Shown here in pieces: positions 25,714-34,853 of a stretch of 64,000 nt of DNA. The position numbers were made by a program, and so were the translations under genes. Position 1 is the stretch's first letter, and every line of letters begins with the position of its first letter. Source of the stretch: JAVXGM01 sp036657395 (GTDB lineage: Bacteria > Bacillota > Clostridia > Peptostreptococcales > Anaerovoracaceae); NCBI GenBank assembly GCA_036657395.1, contig JAVXGM010000001.1, forward strand, positions 1 through 64,000, read 5' to 3'. The notes beneath the pieces were generated by a model. The model did not search any database, was not told the DNA's origin, and worked only from the letters and a program-made list of their open reading frames with translations.

Positions 25714-25923
25714 GTGAAGAGAATATTTATTTTCTTAATTAGAGGCTATCAAAGGTTTATTTCGCCTTTGTTTCCTCCTACGTGCAGATTTTACCCGACC
25801 TGCTCGGTTTATTTTATACAAGCATTAGAAAAATATGGTTTTTTTAAAGGCAGTTATCTTGGCATAAGAAGAATTTTAAAGTGTCACCCTTTTAATTTAG
25901 GGGGATATGATCCTTTAAAATAG
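25714..25923 (+). CDS. yidD: Membrane protein insertion efficiency factor YidD
   Basis: A 69-residue protein with RGYQRFISPLFPPTCRFYPTCS and KCHPFNLGGYDP, the family hallmarks. I start at GTG 25714 (KRIFIFLIRGYQ), with GAGGGTG six bases upstream; the GTG at 25705 is inside that site. The short N-terminal amphipathic stretch suggests membrane contact. Lies between rnpA and yidC. Confidence 0.93.
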   Translation: MKRIFIFLIRGYQRFISPLFPPTCRFYPTCSVYFIQALEKYGFFKGSYLGIRRILKCHPFNLGGYDPLK

Positions 25924-25933
25924 GAGGAATTGA

Positions 25934-26647
25934 ATGTACGCAATACTAGGAGTAATAGCTAAACCGTTGGGTTGGCTTCTTACACTATTATATAATCTAA
26001 TTGGGAACTATGGAATAACAATCATTTTATTTACACTTATAGTTAAAATGTGTTTATATCCATTATATATTAAACAGACAAAATCGACAGCTAGAATGGC
26101 ATCAGTACAGCCAAAAATGAAAGATTTGCAGACACGTTATGCAAATGATAAAGAAACATTAAATATTAAGATGGCAGAATTATATAAGGAAGAAAGGTTT
26201 AATCCAATGAGTGGATGCCTTCCAATGTTAATTCAAATGCCTATTATTATGGGGTTGTTTGCTTTATTAAGAGATCCAACCCAATATATGAATGATCCAA
26301 ACATGCTATTTGCTGTACATGAATCATTTTTGTGGATTTTAGATTTAAGTCAACCTGACAAATGGATACTTCCGATTTTAGCGGGAATAGCTACATATAT
26401 TGCATTTTCTTTAAACCAAAATAGTGGAGATCCAATGGGCGGTGCCGGTGGCCAAATGGGTGGAATGATGAAAATGATGAAATACATCTTTCCTATTATG
26501 ATCGTTTGGATGGGAAGATCATTTCCAGCAGGCCTTGCTATTTATTGGGCAATTGGACAGGTTATGCAAATTTTCTTTAACCTTCATTTAAATTCCATTA
26601 AGAAGAAAATTAATGAGGAAGAGAAGAAAAAGAAGAAAAAGAAGTAA
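25934..26647 (+). CDS. yidC: Membrane protein insertase YidC
   Basis: A 237-residue five-helix insertase of the Gram-positive (Oxa1-like) type. YGITIILFTLIVKMCLYPLY holds the conserved Arg-free first helix region; CLPMLIQMPIIMGLFALLR is the family core; the tail ends in a long poly-Lys/Glu stretch. No lipobox is seen, unlike the Bacillus SpoIIIJ. A Gly/Met-rich loop (about 170-190) lies between helices. Confidence 0.95.
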   Translation: MYAILGVIAKPLGWLLTLLYNLIGNYGITIILFTLIVKMCLYPLYIKQTKSTARMASVQPKMKDLQTRYANDKETLNIKMAELYKEERFNPMSGCLPMLIQMPIIMGLFALLRDPTQYMNDPNMLFAVHESFLWILDLSQPDKWILPILAGIATYIAFSLNQNSGDPMGGAGGQMGGMMKMMKYIFPIMIVWMGRSFPAGLAIYWAIGQVMQIFFNLHLNSIKKKINEEEKKKKKKK

Positions 26648-26684
26648 AGTAACCATGTAAGTGGTAATTGGAGGAAAAATAGAT

Positions 26685-27491
26685 ATGGATTTTTCAGAAA
26701 AATGGGGTACGGACGTTGATGAAGCGGTAAAGTTAGCCTTACTTGATTTAAAACTTACTATTGATGAAGTTGATGTAACGGTACTAGAACAACCATCTAA
26801 AGGATTCTTTGGAATAGGTTCAAAACTTGCAAAAGTAAAAGTAGAAAAGAAAAAAATTGACAATAAACAAAAGGAAACAAAAGTTGCAGCTGCTGTAGAT
26901 AATATGAAAGCTAAAACTGAAAAGTCTTTTGTAAAAAAAGAAAATGACAAGGTTGAAAAACAACCAGAAATAAAAGAATCAGAGTACAAACCTGAAAAGG
27001 TAATTAAACCGATTATCAAGAGAGAACCGGAAGAAAATCTAACACCTTTGGAGGAACATGCATCAATAGATTTCCTAAAAGAGACCATTGAAAAAATGGG
27101 ATTAGCCTTAAAAATTACAGCTAAAATGGGTGAAAATTGTATTTACATAGATATTGAAGGAAAAGATTCAGGCACTATTATAGGTAAAAGAGGTCAAACT
27201 CTTGATGCAATTCAATATTTGACTAGTTTAGTAGTAAATAAGGGAAAAGAAAAATACATTAGAGTAGTTGTAGATGCAGAGAACTACAGAGCAAAAAGAG
27301 AGAAAACACTAGAACAATTAGGACTTAGATTGGCTGAGAGAGTAGTAAAAACCAACAGAAATGTTAGGCTAGAGCCAATGAATCCGTATGAAAGAAAAGT
27401 AATACATGCGACCCTTCAAAATAACCCACAGGTAACAACAAAAAGTGAGGGTGAAGAGCCATATAGACGGGTTATCATTGAATTAAAATAA
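26685..27491 (+). CDS. jag: Jag/KhpB RNA-binding protein
   Basis: A 268-residue protein with an N-terminal Jag domain (DEAVKLALLDLKLTIDEVDV and GFFGIGSKLAKVKV), a Lys-rich linker (about 65-125), a KH domain (GTIIGKRGQTLDAIQYL) and a C-terminal R3H domain (RNVRLEPMNPYERKVIH). Start at ATG 26685 with GGAGG upstream; the GTG at 26661 precedes that site and is rejected. Confidence 0.93.
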   Translation: MDFSEKWGTDVDEAVKLALLDLKLTIDEVDVTVLEQPSKGFFGIGSKLAKVKVEKKKIDNKQKETKVAAAVDNMKAKTEKSFVKKENDKVEKQPEIKESEYKPEKVIKPIIKREPEENLTPLEEHASIDFLKETIEKMGLALKITAKMGENCIYIDIEGKDSGTIIGKRGQTLDAIQYLTSLVVNKGKEKYIRVVVDAENYRAKREKTLEQLGLRLAERVVKTNRNVRLEPMNPYERKVIHATLQNNPQVTTKSEGEEPYRRVIIELK

Positions 27492-27501
27492 GTTATTAAA
27501 G

Positions 27502-27537
27502 TGACCCAAAGAATTTTTTTCTAAGGGTCATTTTTTT
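27502..27537 (+). terminator. Terminator after jag
   Basis: TGACCC pairs with GGGTCA, then seven T residues; ends the rpmH-jag operon 19 bases before mnmE. Confidence 0.85.
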
Positions 27538-27555
27538 ATTAATAGGGGGAAGTAA

Positions 27556-28926
27556 ATGGATGGAACAATAGCAGCCATAGCAACAGCCTACGGCGAAGGT
27601 GGAATAGGGATTGTAAGAATAAGTGGAGAGAAGGCGGCGTCTATACTTCGTCGAATTTTCATACCCCAAAAGACTGGATCTATTGTAGATCATAGATTAA
27701 CTTATGGGTTTGTTATAGACCCTGAGAATAATGAGAAAATAGATGAAGTTTTAGCAGTATATATGGGTGCGCCTAATACGTATACCGCTGAAGATGTTGT
27801 GGAAATAAATTGTCATGGGAGTATGATTGCACTTAGAAAAACATTAGCTTTGGTACTTAGAGAAGGTGCGGATATGGCAGAACCGGGGGAATTTACAAAG
27901 CGAGCTTTTTTAAATGGGCGCCTAGATTTGTCTCAGGCAGAAGCAGTAATTGATGTTATCAAGGCAAAGTCAGATAAAGGTTATAATGTAGCTTTGGATC
28001 AGCTTGCAGGAAAGCTTTCAGAAAGGGTAAAAGATATAAGACAAAAAATATTGGATATTCTTGTAAATCTTGCAGTAAATATAGATTATCCGGATGAGGA
28101 TATTGAAGAAGTAACATATGACCAATTAGAAAAAGACATTAATAAAATAAAGGAGCTGATAACAGAACTGTTAAGCACTGCAAAGACAGGAAGAGTTATA
28201 AAAGAAGGACTTAACGTTGCTATTATAGGAAAACCAAATGTAGGTAAATCGTCCCTTATGAACGAAATGCTACAAGAGAATAGGGCAATTGTAACAGAAA
28301 TTCCTGGAACTACTAGGGACACTATAGAGGAAATTATAAATATAAAAAATATTCCAGTGAAGTTGACGGATACCGCAGGGATCAGAGATACTAAGAATCA
28401 GATAGAGAAAATCGGAATAGAAAAAAGCAAGCATTCATTTAATAAGGCAGATTTAGTTATTTTTGTTCTTGATAGTAACAAAGCATTAACTAAAGAAGAT
28501 ATTGAAATAATTGAATATTTAAAAGAAAAAAAGTCGCTGGTTTTAATGAATAAAATAGATTTAGATCAGCAATTAACTGAAGAAGAAATTAAAAGCTACT
28601 TACCAAAGGCGAAAATTATTAAAACATCCATGGTAAAAGGTGAAGGAATACTTCAGATTGAAGATGAGATTGAAAAAATGGTTTATGGAGGCAAAGTAAA
28701 GCAAAGTGAAAGCTTACTTGTGACAAATGTTCGCCATGAGGAGCTGTTAAACGAGAGCCAGGCGGCCCTTGAGGATGCCCTGAATATGACTATAAGTAAA
28801 GCGGCCCTAGATTTCATAGAAATAGATGTGAAAAATTCATATGAACTTCTTGGGGAGATTATTGGGGAAACAGTTTCAGATGATATTATCCATCAGGTAT
28901 TTGCAAGGTTTTGTTTAGGAAAATAG
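27556..28926 (+). CDS. mnmE: tRNA modification GTPase MnmE
   Basis: A 456-residue GTPase that with MnmG modifies the wobble uridine of tRNAs. N-terminal folate-binding domain (GEGGIGIVRISG), helical domain, inserted G domain with GKPNVGKSSLMNEM, and the C-terminal FCLGK, one residue off the common FCIGK, whose Cys is catalytic. Followed by mnmG after 15 bases. Confidence 0.97.
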   Translation: MDGTIAAIATAYGEGGIGIVRISGEKAASILRRIFIPQKTGSIVDHRLTYGFVIDPENNEKIDEVLAVYMGAPNTYTAEDVVEINCHGSMIALRKTLALVLREGADMAEPGEFTKRAFLNGRLDLSQAEAVIDVIKAKSDKGYNVALDQLAGKLSERVKDIRQKILDILVNLAVNIDYPDEDIEEVTYDQLEKDINKIKELITELLSTAKTGRVIKEGLNVAIIGKPNVGKSSLMNEMLQENRAIVTEIPGTTRDTIEEIINIKNIPVKLTDTAGIRDTKNQIEKIGIEKSKHSFNKADLVIFVLDSNKALTKEDIEIIEYLKEKKSLVLMNKIDLDQQLTEEEIKSYLPKAKIIKTSMVKGEGILQIEDEIEKMVYGGKVKQSESLLVTNVRHEELLNESQAALEDALNMTISKAALDFIEIDVKNSYELLGEIIGETVSDDIIHQVFARFCLGK

Positions 28927-28941
28927 AGGAAATAAGATTAA

Positions 28942-30822
28942 ATGGGAAAATTTATTTTAGATAAATATGATATTATTGTAATTGGTGCAGGGCATGCAGG
29001 CTGTGAAGCTGGCCTTGCCGCAGCACGTATGGGAAAGAAAACCTTGATGCTTTCTATTAATTTAGAAGCCGTTGCCATGATGGCTTGCAATCCATCAATT
29101 GGTGGTACGGGAAAGGGACATTTGGTAAGAGAAATTGATGCGCTTGGTGGAGAAATGGGAATTAATATTGACAAGACTTTCATACAGAGCAAAATGTTGA
29201 ATACAGCAAAGGGACCAGCAGTACATTCTCTTAGAGCCCAGGCGGATAAAAATAGATATCATGAGGAAATGAAAAAAACTATAGAAGACCAAGCTAATTT
29301 AGATCTTAAGCAGGCTGAAATAGTAGAACTTGTTATAGAGGATGGAAAAGTTTGTGGTGTCGTGACTAGAACTAATGCTATTTACAGGGCAAAGGTTGTT
29401 ATTTTAGCAACAGGGACATTCCTAAAGGGAAAGATATTTGTTGGGGATAGCGCATTTTATAGTGGTCCTAACGGCCTTGCTCCTTCTATTGAGCTTGCGG
29501 AAAACCTTAAGAGTTATGGTCTTCCTATGAGGCGGTTTAAAACTGGAACTCCAGCGAGAGCCTTAGCTAAAAGCTTTGATTATAAAAAGATGTCAGAGCA
29601 AAAAGGAGACGAGGAGATAGTTCCATTTTCTTTTTTAAGTGAGAGTCTTGAGAAAGAACAGGTTTCTTGTTGGCTAACTTATACAAATGAAGATACTCAC
29701 CAGGTAATCAGAGACAACTTTCATAGATCTGCTTTGTTTGGTGGCCAGATTGAGGGGGTTGGGCCGAGATACTGTCCTTCTATTGAAGATAAGGTGAATC
29801 GATTTGCGGATAAGAAAAGGCATCAACTTTTTATTGAACCAGAAGGATTGACTACAGACGAAATGTATATCCAAGGAATGTCATCCAGTTTACCTGAAGA
29901 TGTTCAAGAAGCATTTTATAAAACTATTCCGGGGCTTGAAAATTTGAAAATAGTGCGGCCAGCTTATGCGATAGAATACGATTGCATAGATCCATTAAAT
30001 TTGAAAGTAACTTTGGAAAATCGTCAGATTGAAAATTTATTTTGTGCAGGACAATTTAATGGGAGCTCTGGCTACGAAGAAGCAGCAGCCCAGGGCTTAA
30101 TGGCAGGAATTAATGCTGTATTAAAAATAGAAGGGAAAAAACCCTTTGTTTTGGACAGAAGCGAGGCTTATATTGGCGTTCTAATAGATGATTTGGTGAC
30201 AAAAGGTACTAATGAACCATATAGAATTATGACGTCTAGAGCGGAATATAGACTGGTTCTCAGGCAAGATAACGCTGATGTGCGTTTAACAGAGAAGGCA
30301 TATGAGATTGGACTTGCCACAGAAGAGAGATATCATAGATTTTTGGATAAACAAAAAATCGTAGAAGAAGAAACAAAGCGACTCTCACAAAAAATGGTAA
30401 TACCTGAAGATGTAAATGATTTTTTGGAAAATCAAGGAAGTTCCCATATAAAAAATAAGGTTTCTCTTTTAGAGTTATTGAAACGCCCACCTATTACTTA
30501 TACAGCAAGCAAAGTTATAGATCAAGGCAGGCCGGAACTTTCACAGTATGCCATAACCCAATTGGAAGTACAGATTAAGTATGAAGGCTATATCAAAAAA
30601 CAATTGGAACAGATAAAAAAATTCAAAAAGTTAGAAACTAAAAGCCTTGATGAGACTTTTGATTACAATGTGGTAGAAGGCCTTAGACTTGAGGCTACAC
30701 AGAAATTAAACCAGTTAAGACCAAGCTCTGTAGGGCAAGCATCTAGAATTTCTGGAGTTTCTCCCGCAGATATTAACGTGCTGTTGATTTACTTGGAAAA
30801 AAGAAGAAGAGGAAAGAAATGA
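28942..30822 (+). CDS. mnmG: tRNA modification FAD enzyme MnmG
   Basis: A 626-residue FAD/NADH enzyme, partner of MnmE in cmnm5U34 synthesis. The dinucleotide fold VIGAGHAGCEAGLAAARMG opens the protein; CNPSIGGTGKGHLVREIDALGG and GPRYCPSIEDK are family blocks. The end overlaps rsmG by four bases. Confidence 0.98.
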   Translation: MGKFILDKYDIIVIGAGHAGCEAGLAAARMGKKTLMLSINLEAVAMMACNPSIGGTGKGHLVREIDALGGEMGINIDKTFIQSKMLNTAKGPAVHSLRAQADKNRYHEEMKKTIEDQANLDLKQAEIVELVIEDGKVCGVVTRTNAIYRAKVVILATGTFLKGKIFVGDSAFYSGPNGLAPSIELAENLKSYGLPMRRFKTGTPARALAKSFDYKKMSEQKGDEEIVPFSFLSESLEKEQVSCWLTYTNEDTHQVIRDNFHRSALFGGQIEGVGPRYCPSIEDKVNRFADKKRHQLFIEPEGLTTDEMYIQGMSSSLPEDVQEAFYKTIPGLENLKIVRPAYAIEYDCIDPLNLKVTLENRQIENLFCAGQFNGSSGYEEAAAQGLMAGINAVLKIEGKKPFVLDRSEAYIGVLIDDLVTKGTNEPYRIMTSRAEYRLVLRQDNADVRLTEKAYEIGLATEERYHRFLDKQKIVEEETKRLSQKMVIPEDVNDFLENQGSSHIKNKVSLLELLKRPPITYTASKVIDQGRPELSQYAITQLEVQIKYEGYIKKQLEQIKKFKKLETKSLDETFDYNVVEGLRLEATQKLNQLRPSSVGQASRISGVSPADINVLLIYLEKRRRGKK

Positions 30823-31529
30823 AACAATTGGAAAAAGCATTAGAGCAATTGAATATTCCATATGATGATGAGATGATTGGGAAATTCAAAAAGTATATGG
30901 ATGAGATTTTAAGATGGAATAAAATGGTAAATATTACTTCTATTAAAGAGGAGCAGGAGTTTATTAAAAAGCATTACATTGATTCTCTGCTATGCGTAGG
31001 ATTCCCTGAATTTCAAGAGGCAAAGAAGATTCTTGATATGGGAACAGGAGGAGGATTTCCCGGTGTGCCTTTAGCAATTATTGCTCCTAACAAAAAATTT
31101 ATTCTCATGGATTCTTTAAATAAAAGAGTGAAAATTATCCAAGAAATTTGTAGTGATCTGGGAATTAATAATGTGAGAGTAATACATGGAAGAGCAGAAG
31201 AATGGGCTAGAAAGAAAGGCTATAGAGAATCCTATGGGTTATGTATTTCAAGAGCAGTTGCTAATCTAGCCACCTTGTCAGAATACTGTCTTCCATATGT
31301 TGAACTTTCAGGAAGTTTCCTAGCGTATAAGGGGGCGGAATGTGATGAGGAAATTCAGGCGAGTAAAAATGCCATAGACCTTTTAGGAGGTCAAATCCAA
31401 AGACAGGAAAAGGTACAACTATCCGGGTTTGACTTGAACCATCAGATAATTGTTATTGGCAAAGTGAATAAAACTCCGCCGAATTATCCAAGAAAAGCAG
31501 GAATCCCATCGAAAGAACCTCTGAAATAG
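30819..31529 (+). CDS. rsmG: 16S rRNA (guanine527-N7)-methyltransferase
   Basis: A 236-residue SAM-dependent methyltransferase. ILDMGTGGGFPGVPLAI (near 72) is the SAM-binding motif, and WNKMVNITSIKE the N-terminal block. ATGA overlap with mnmG. Its last codons form the left arm of the following terminator. Confidence 0.96.
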   Translation: MKQLEKALEQLNIPYDDEMIGKFKKYMDEILRWNKMVNITSIKEEQEFIKKHYIDSLLCVGFPEFQEAKKILDMGTGGGFPGVPLAIIAPNKKFILMDSLNKRVKIIQEICSDLGINNVRVIHGRAEEWARKKGYRESYGLCISRAVANLATLSEYCLPYVELSGSFLAYKGAECDEEIQASKNAIDLLGGQIQRQEKVQLSGFDLNHQIIVIGKVNKTPPNYPRKAGIPSKEPLK

Positions 31530-31547
31530 CAAAAGCAGAGGTTTTTT
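31516..31547 (+). terminator. Terminator overlapping the rsmG stop
   Basis: AACCTCTG pairs with CAGAGGTT, followed by six T residues; the rsmG stop codon sits in the loop. Confidence 0.85.
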
Positions 31548-31611
31548 GTTGAAGAAAACCCCTTTATTTTATTCATGCCTCTTGGTAGTATTGAATAGAG
31601 GAGGGGAGAAC

Positions 31612-32412
31612 ATGTTAATTAAAAAAGTTACAGAGGTTCCTTTGGGGATGATTGTTCCAAATCCGGAGCAACCTAGAAAAATCTTTGGACAAGAAGAGCT
31701 ATTTGAATTAAGAGATTCCATAAGAGAATATGGAGTAATACAGCCAGTTATTTTAAAGAAAAAAGAAAATGGAACGTATCTAATCATTGCAGGAGAACGA
31801 AGATTTCGTGCAGCAACTATGGCAGGTCTTACAAAAATACCCGCATTAGTTAGAGAGGCAGACAATCAGGATGCAGCAATTATTGCATTAGTGGAAAATG
31901 TTCAACGAGAAGATTTAGGCTATATGGAGGAAGCTCAAGCATATAAAAAACTTATGGAGGAACATGAGTTTACACAGGGGGATCTAGCAGAAAGAGTAGG
32001 TAAGAAGCAATCAACCATTTCAAACAAAATAAGACTACTTTCATTACCTGAAGATATACAGATGGCATTGGTGTCAAACAAGTTGACGGAAAGGCATGCA
32101 AGAGCATTGTTAAAAATTCCGGAGGACGATACAAGACGGCAAGTTGTAGCACGAGTTATATCACACGGACTTAATGTCAGACAGAGCGAAAAGCTTATTG
32201 AAGACATTTTAGTTAAAAGAGAAGAAGAGGAACGGAAACAAAATAAAATAAGACATATAAGCTACAAATTATACTTAAATACAATAAAGAAAACCTTTAA
32301 TGAAATATTTGAAGCGCAGCAGGGAGCAGAATATTATCAGGAAGATAAAGGGGACTTTTTTGAAGTGAAAATATTAATCCCCAAGCATAATCAGCGAGTA
32401 ATTAACCAATAA
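31612..32412 (+). CDS. noc: Nucleoid occlusion protein Noc (ParB paralogue)
   Basis: A 266-residue ParB-family CTPase. GERRFRAA (61-68) is the CTP-binding motif. The helix-turn-helix reads GKKQSTISNK (130-139) and ERHARALL (160-167), the Noc-type specificity residues, whereas the neighbouring ParB has GKSRPYITNS and MGHGRALA. I start at ATG 31612 because GAGGAGGGG lies just upstream; the TTG at 31546 is inside the previous terminator. With this start there is no N-terminal amphipathic membrane-targeting helix, which Bacillus Noc has. Usual role: binding chromosomal sites and blocking division over the nucleoid. Confidence 0.88.
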   Translation: MLIKKVTEVPLGMIVPNPEQPRKIFGQEELFELRDSIREYGVIQPVILKKKENGTYLIIAGERRFRAATMAGLTKIPALVREADNQDAAIIALVENVQREDLGYMEEAQAYKKLMEEHEFTQGDLAERVGKKQSTISNKIRLLSLPEDIQMALVSNKLTERHARALLKIPEDDTRRQVVARVISHGLNVRQSEKLIEDILVKREEEERKQNKIRHISYKLYLNTIKKTFNEIFEAQQGAEYYQEDKGDFFEVKILIPKHNQRVINQ

Positions 32413-32440
32413 GAGAATGTTTCACGTGAAACATTCTCTT
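32411..32440. promoter_or_regulatory. parS: Perfect parS site inside a 30-base palindrome
   Basis: TGTTTCACGTGAAACA (32418-32433) is identical to the 16-base parS consensus. Flanking AAGAGAA and TTCTCTT extend the palindrome to 15 base pairs per arm; it begins at the noc stop codon, so it may also act as a terminator of noc. Confidence 0.92.
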
Positions 32441-32525
32441 ATTTTGTAAAAGTTGTAGTAAAAAAAAGAAGCATAGTATATAATAAAAATACAAGTAAAA
32501 GCGGCACATTAAAAGGAGGTCTAAT

Positions 32526-33296
32526 TTGGGAAAAGCTATAGCAATCTTCAACCAAAAAGGTGGAGTTGGAAAAACTACGACAAATATTAACCTAGCTACA
32601 TGTTTGGCATTAAAGGGGAAGAAAATCCTAATTATAGATATTGATCCGCAAGGAAATACAACTAGTGGAATAGGCATATCTAAAAAGGGATTAAAAAACA
32701 CGTCTTATCAGCTTTTAGTGGAAGATGTTTCACCCCCAAAAGCTATACTGGGTACTTGCGTAAAGAATCTAGATATCATTCCGGCTAGTGTAAACCTTGC
32801 TGGAGCAGAAATAGAATTAATTAAGTTAGAGGGAAGAGAAAAGCGTCTGAAAAAGGCAATAGATGAGGTTAAGCCATATTATGATTATGTTTTTATTGAC
32901 TGCCCTCCTTCACTTGGATTATTAACAATTAATTCACTAACAGCAGTAGATACAGTGCTTATACCGATTCAATGTGAATTCTATGCTTTGGAAGGTGTTA
33001 GCCAGTTGATGAGCACAATCGAAATAGTTCAAGCTAAGATGAATCCACAGCTGAAAATACAGGGAGTACTTCTCAGCATGTTTGACGGAAGAACGAATCT
33101 TTCTGTGCAAGTGGTAGAGGAAGTAAAAAAATACTTTAAAGAGAAGGTGTATACTACTGTAATCCCACGGAATGTAAGACTTGCCGAAGCACCCAGTTTT
33201 GGCATGCCTATTATGCTATATGATCCAAAATCAACAGGAGCAGTGGCTTATACAGAATTTGCGGAAGAATTCTTAAGCCTTGAGGAGGCAGAATAA
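32526..33296 (+). CDS. parA: Chromosome partitioning ATPase ParA (Soj)
   Basis: A 256-residue deviant Walker ATPase. NQKGGVGKTTTNINLA (9-24) is the Walker A; DIDPQGNTTSG and FIDCPPSLGLLT follow. It works with ParB and parS in origin segregation and, in Bacillus, controls DnaA. The start is TTG, preceded by an excellent AAAGGAGGT site. The stop overlaps the parB start by one base. Confidence 0.96.
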   Translation: MGKAIAIFNQKGGVGKTTTNINLATCLALKGKKILIIDIDPQGNTTSGIGISKKGLKNTSYQLLVEDVSPPKAILGTCVKNLDIIPASVNLAGAEIELIKLEGREKRLKKAIDEVKPYYDYVFIDCPPSLGLLTINSLTAVDTVLIPIQCEFYALEGVSQLMSTIEIVQAKMNPQLKIQGVLLSMFDGRTNLSVQVVEEVKKYFKEKVYTTVIPRNVRLAEAPSFGMPIMLYDPKSTGAVAYTEFAEEFLSLEEAE

Positions 33297-34189
33297 TGGG
33301 TGGTGGGAAGAATAGAGGCCTTGGAAAAGGATTAGAGGCATTATTTGGAGATTCAGAATTGGATACAAAAGAAATATCACCAAGTAATTCTGATGAAGAA
33401 AAGCTAGAGGGTATTAGCTATATTGATATAAATGAGATTAAACCTAACACTAATCAGCCTAGAAAATTTTTTGATGAAGAAAAGCTTTATGAATTGGCAA
33501 ACTCCATAAAGGAGCATGGCCTGATTCAACCTATAGTTTTAAGGCTATGTGAGAAGGGGTACGAGATTGTTGCTGGTGAAAGACGATGGAGAGCTGCCAG
33601 AAAAGCTGAACTAAAGACGGTTCCTTGCATTGTTAGAGAACTTACTGATGAGCAGAATATGTTACTGGCTATTATTGAGAATATGCAAAGAGAAGATCTA
33701 AACCCTATAGAGGAAGCAGAAGGCCTTAGTCAAATGATTAATACATTTGGACTAACTCAAAATGAGATTTCCCAAAGCGTAGGAAAGAGCAGGCCGTATA
33801 TTACTAATTCCCTTAGATTACTGAAGCTGCCTGAGGAAATTCAAGACCTTATTTCTACAGGGAAAATTAGTATGGGTCATGGCAGAGCTTTAGCTGGTAT
33901 AAGTAATCAGGAACGGCAAAAGGAACTTGCAGACTACGTAATGGAACACCAAGTATCTGTGCGACAAATAGAAAGCTTAATTAAGGGAGGCAACCCAATA
34001 AAGAAAAGGCCTGCCAAGCGAGGTAAAGATAAAAACCCTAACGTAAGGCTAGTAGAAGAAGATCTTAAGACAGTATTAGGAACAAAAGTAAATCTAAATC
34101 AAGCTGGTAAAAAAGGAAAGATTGAAATAGAATATTATAGCACAGAAGAGTTGGAAAGATTAATAGAACTGTTGAAAACAGTAAGGTGA
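33296..34189 (+). CDS. parB: Chromosome partitioning protein ParB (Spo0J)
   Basis: A 297-residue CTP-dependent clamp. GERRWRAARKA carries the CTP motif; the helix-turn-helix GKSRPYITNSLRLL and SMGHGRALAG are parS-specific type; the C-terminal dimer domain ends the protein. ATG overlaps parA TAA. A parS lies immediately downstream. Confidence 0.96.
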   Translation: MGGGKNRGLGKGLEALFGDSELDTKEISPSNSDEEKLEGISYIDINEIKPNTNQPRKFFDEEKLYELANSIKEHGLIQPIVLRLCEKGYEIVAGERRWRAARKAELKTVPCIVRELTDEQNMLLAIIENMQREDLNPIEEAEGLSQMINTFGLTQNEISQSVGKSRPYITNSLRLLKLPEEIQDLISTGKISMGHGRALAGISNQERQKELADYVMEHQVSVRQIESLIKGGNPIKKRPAKRGKDKNPNVRLVEEDLKTVLGTKVNLNQAGKKGKIEIEYYSTEELERLIELLKTVR

Positions 34190-34195
34190 AGGAAA

Positions 34196-34211
34196 AGTTT
34201 CACGTGAAACT
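34196..34211. promoter_or_regulatory. parS: Second parS site, downstream of parB
   Basis: AGTTTCACGTGAAACT, 14 of 16 matching parS; the 14-base core GTTTCACGTGAAAC is perfect. It is seven bases after the parB stop and precedes a terminator. Confidence 0.88.
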
Positions 34212-34229
34212 TCCATAAATAAATATAGG

Positions 34230-34257
34230 AACCGGCGACTGTATCGTCGGTTTTTTT
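34230..34257 (+). terminator. Terminator after parB
   Basis: AACCGGCGA pairs with TCGTCGGTT (nine pairs, one G-U), then T-run. Confidence 0.85.
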
Positions 34258-34270
34258 AAAGGATAAAAGT

Positions 34271-34786
34271 ATGGAAAAAGAAAAAATAGATGAATATTTA
34301 CAAGAAGTAATAAGACAGGCACAATCCCTTGGAATTCCTGTAAGCAAAAATATCTGTCCAACAGTTAATGTTAATTCTAGGGCAAAGAAAAGATTTGGTG
34401 GTTGTAAAAGCGAAAGACAAAGGTTAAAAACCATTTATACCATAGAGCTTAGCCAGGATATAATCAAATGCGATTCCAAAATAGTCAAGAAAATTTTGGC
34501 TCATGAGGTATTACATACTTGTACAGATTGCCATAATCATGGACCAAAATGGAAGGCCTATGGCCAGCAGATGGAAAGAGCATATGGGTACGAAATAAAA
34601 AGGACATCTTCATACGAAGATTTTGGTATGCCTCCACCAGAAAAAGAAGGGACAGGCAAATACCAATTTACTTGTGAAAAGTGCGGTCAAAATTTTTATA
34701 GGCAAAGGAAATCCAGACTAGTAACTCACACAAAAGAGTATCGCTGTATGTGTGGCGGCAAACTCAACTTTACAAAAAAAGCATAA
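34271..34786 (+). CDS. SprT-like zinc metalloprotease
   Basis: A 171-residue SprT-like protein. AHEVLH (77-82) is the HExxH zinc site, with a third His in NHGPKW. The C-terminal zinc ribbon has CEKCG and CMCGG. Eukaryotic SPRTN relatives digest DNA-protein crosslinks; a bacterial role is not established. Lies alone between parB and the SPOCS gene. Confidence 0.85.
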   Translation: MEKEKIDEYLQEVIRQAQSLGIPVSKNICPTVNVNSRAKKRFGGCKSERQRLKTIYTIELSQDIIKCDSKIVKKILAHEVLHTCTDCHNHGPKWKAYGQQMERAYGYEIKRTSSYEDFGMPPPEKEGTGKYQFTCEKCGQNFYRQRKSRLVTHTKEYRCMCGGKLNFTKKA

Positions 34787-34853
34787 ATCATATTCCCTCA
34801 GAATACAATTAGCTAAGAACAGAAGTATGATTAATAACAGAGGGGGAAAAACA

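Noticed and set aside
31546..31611. TTG start giving Noc a hydrophobic N-terminal extension
   Set aside because: The TTG lies in the T-run of the rsmG terminator and has no ribosome site, while ATG 31612 has a strong one.
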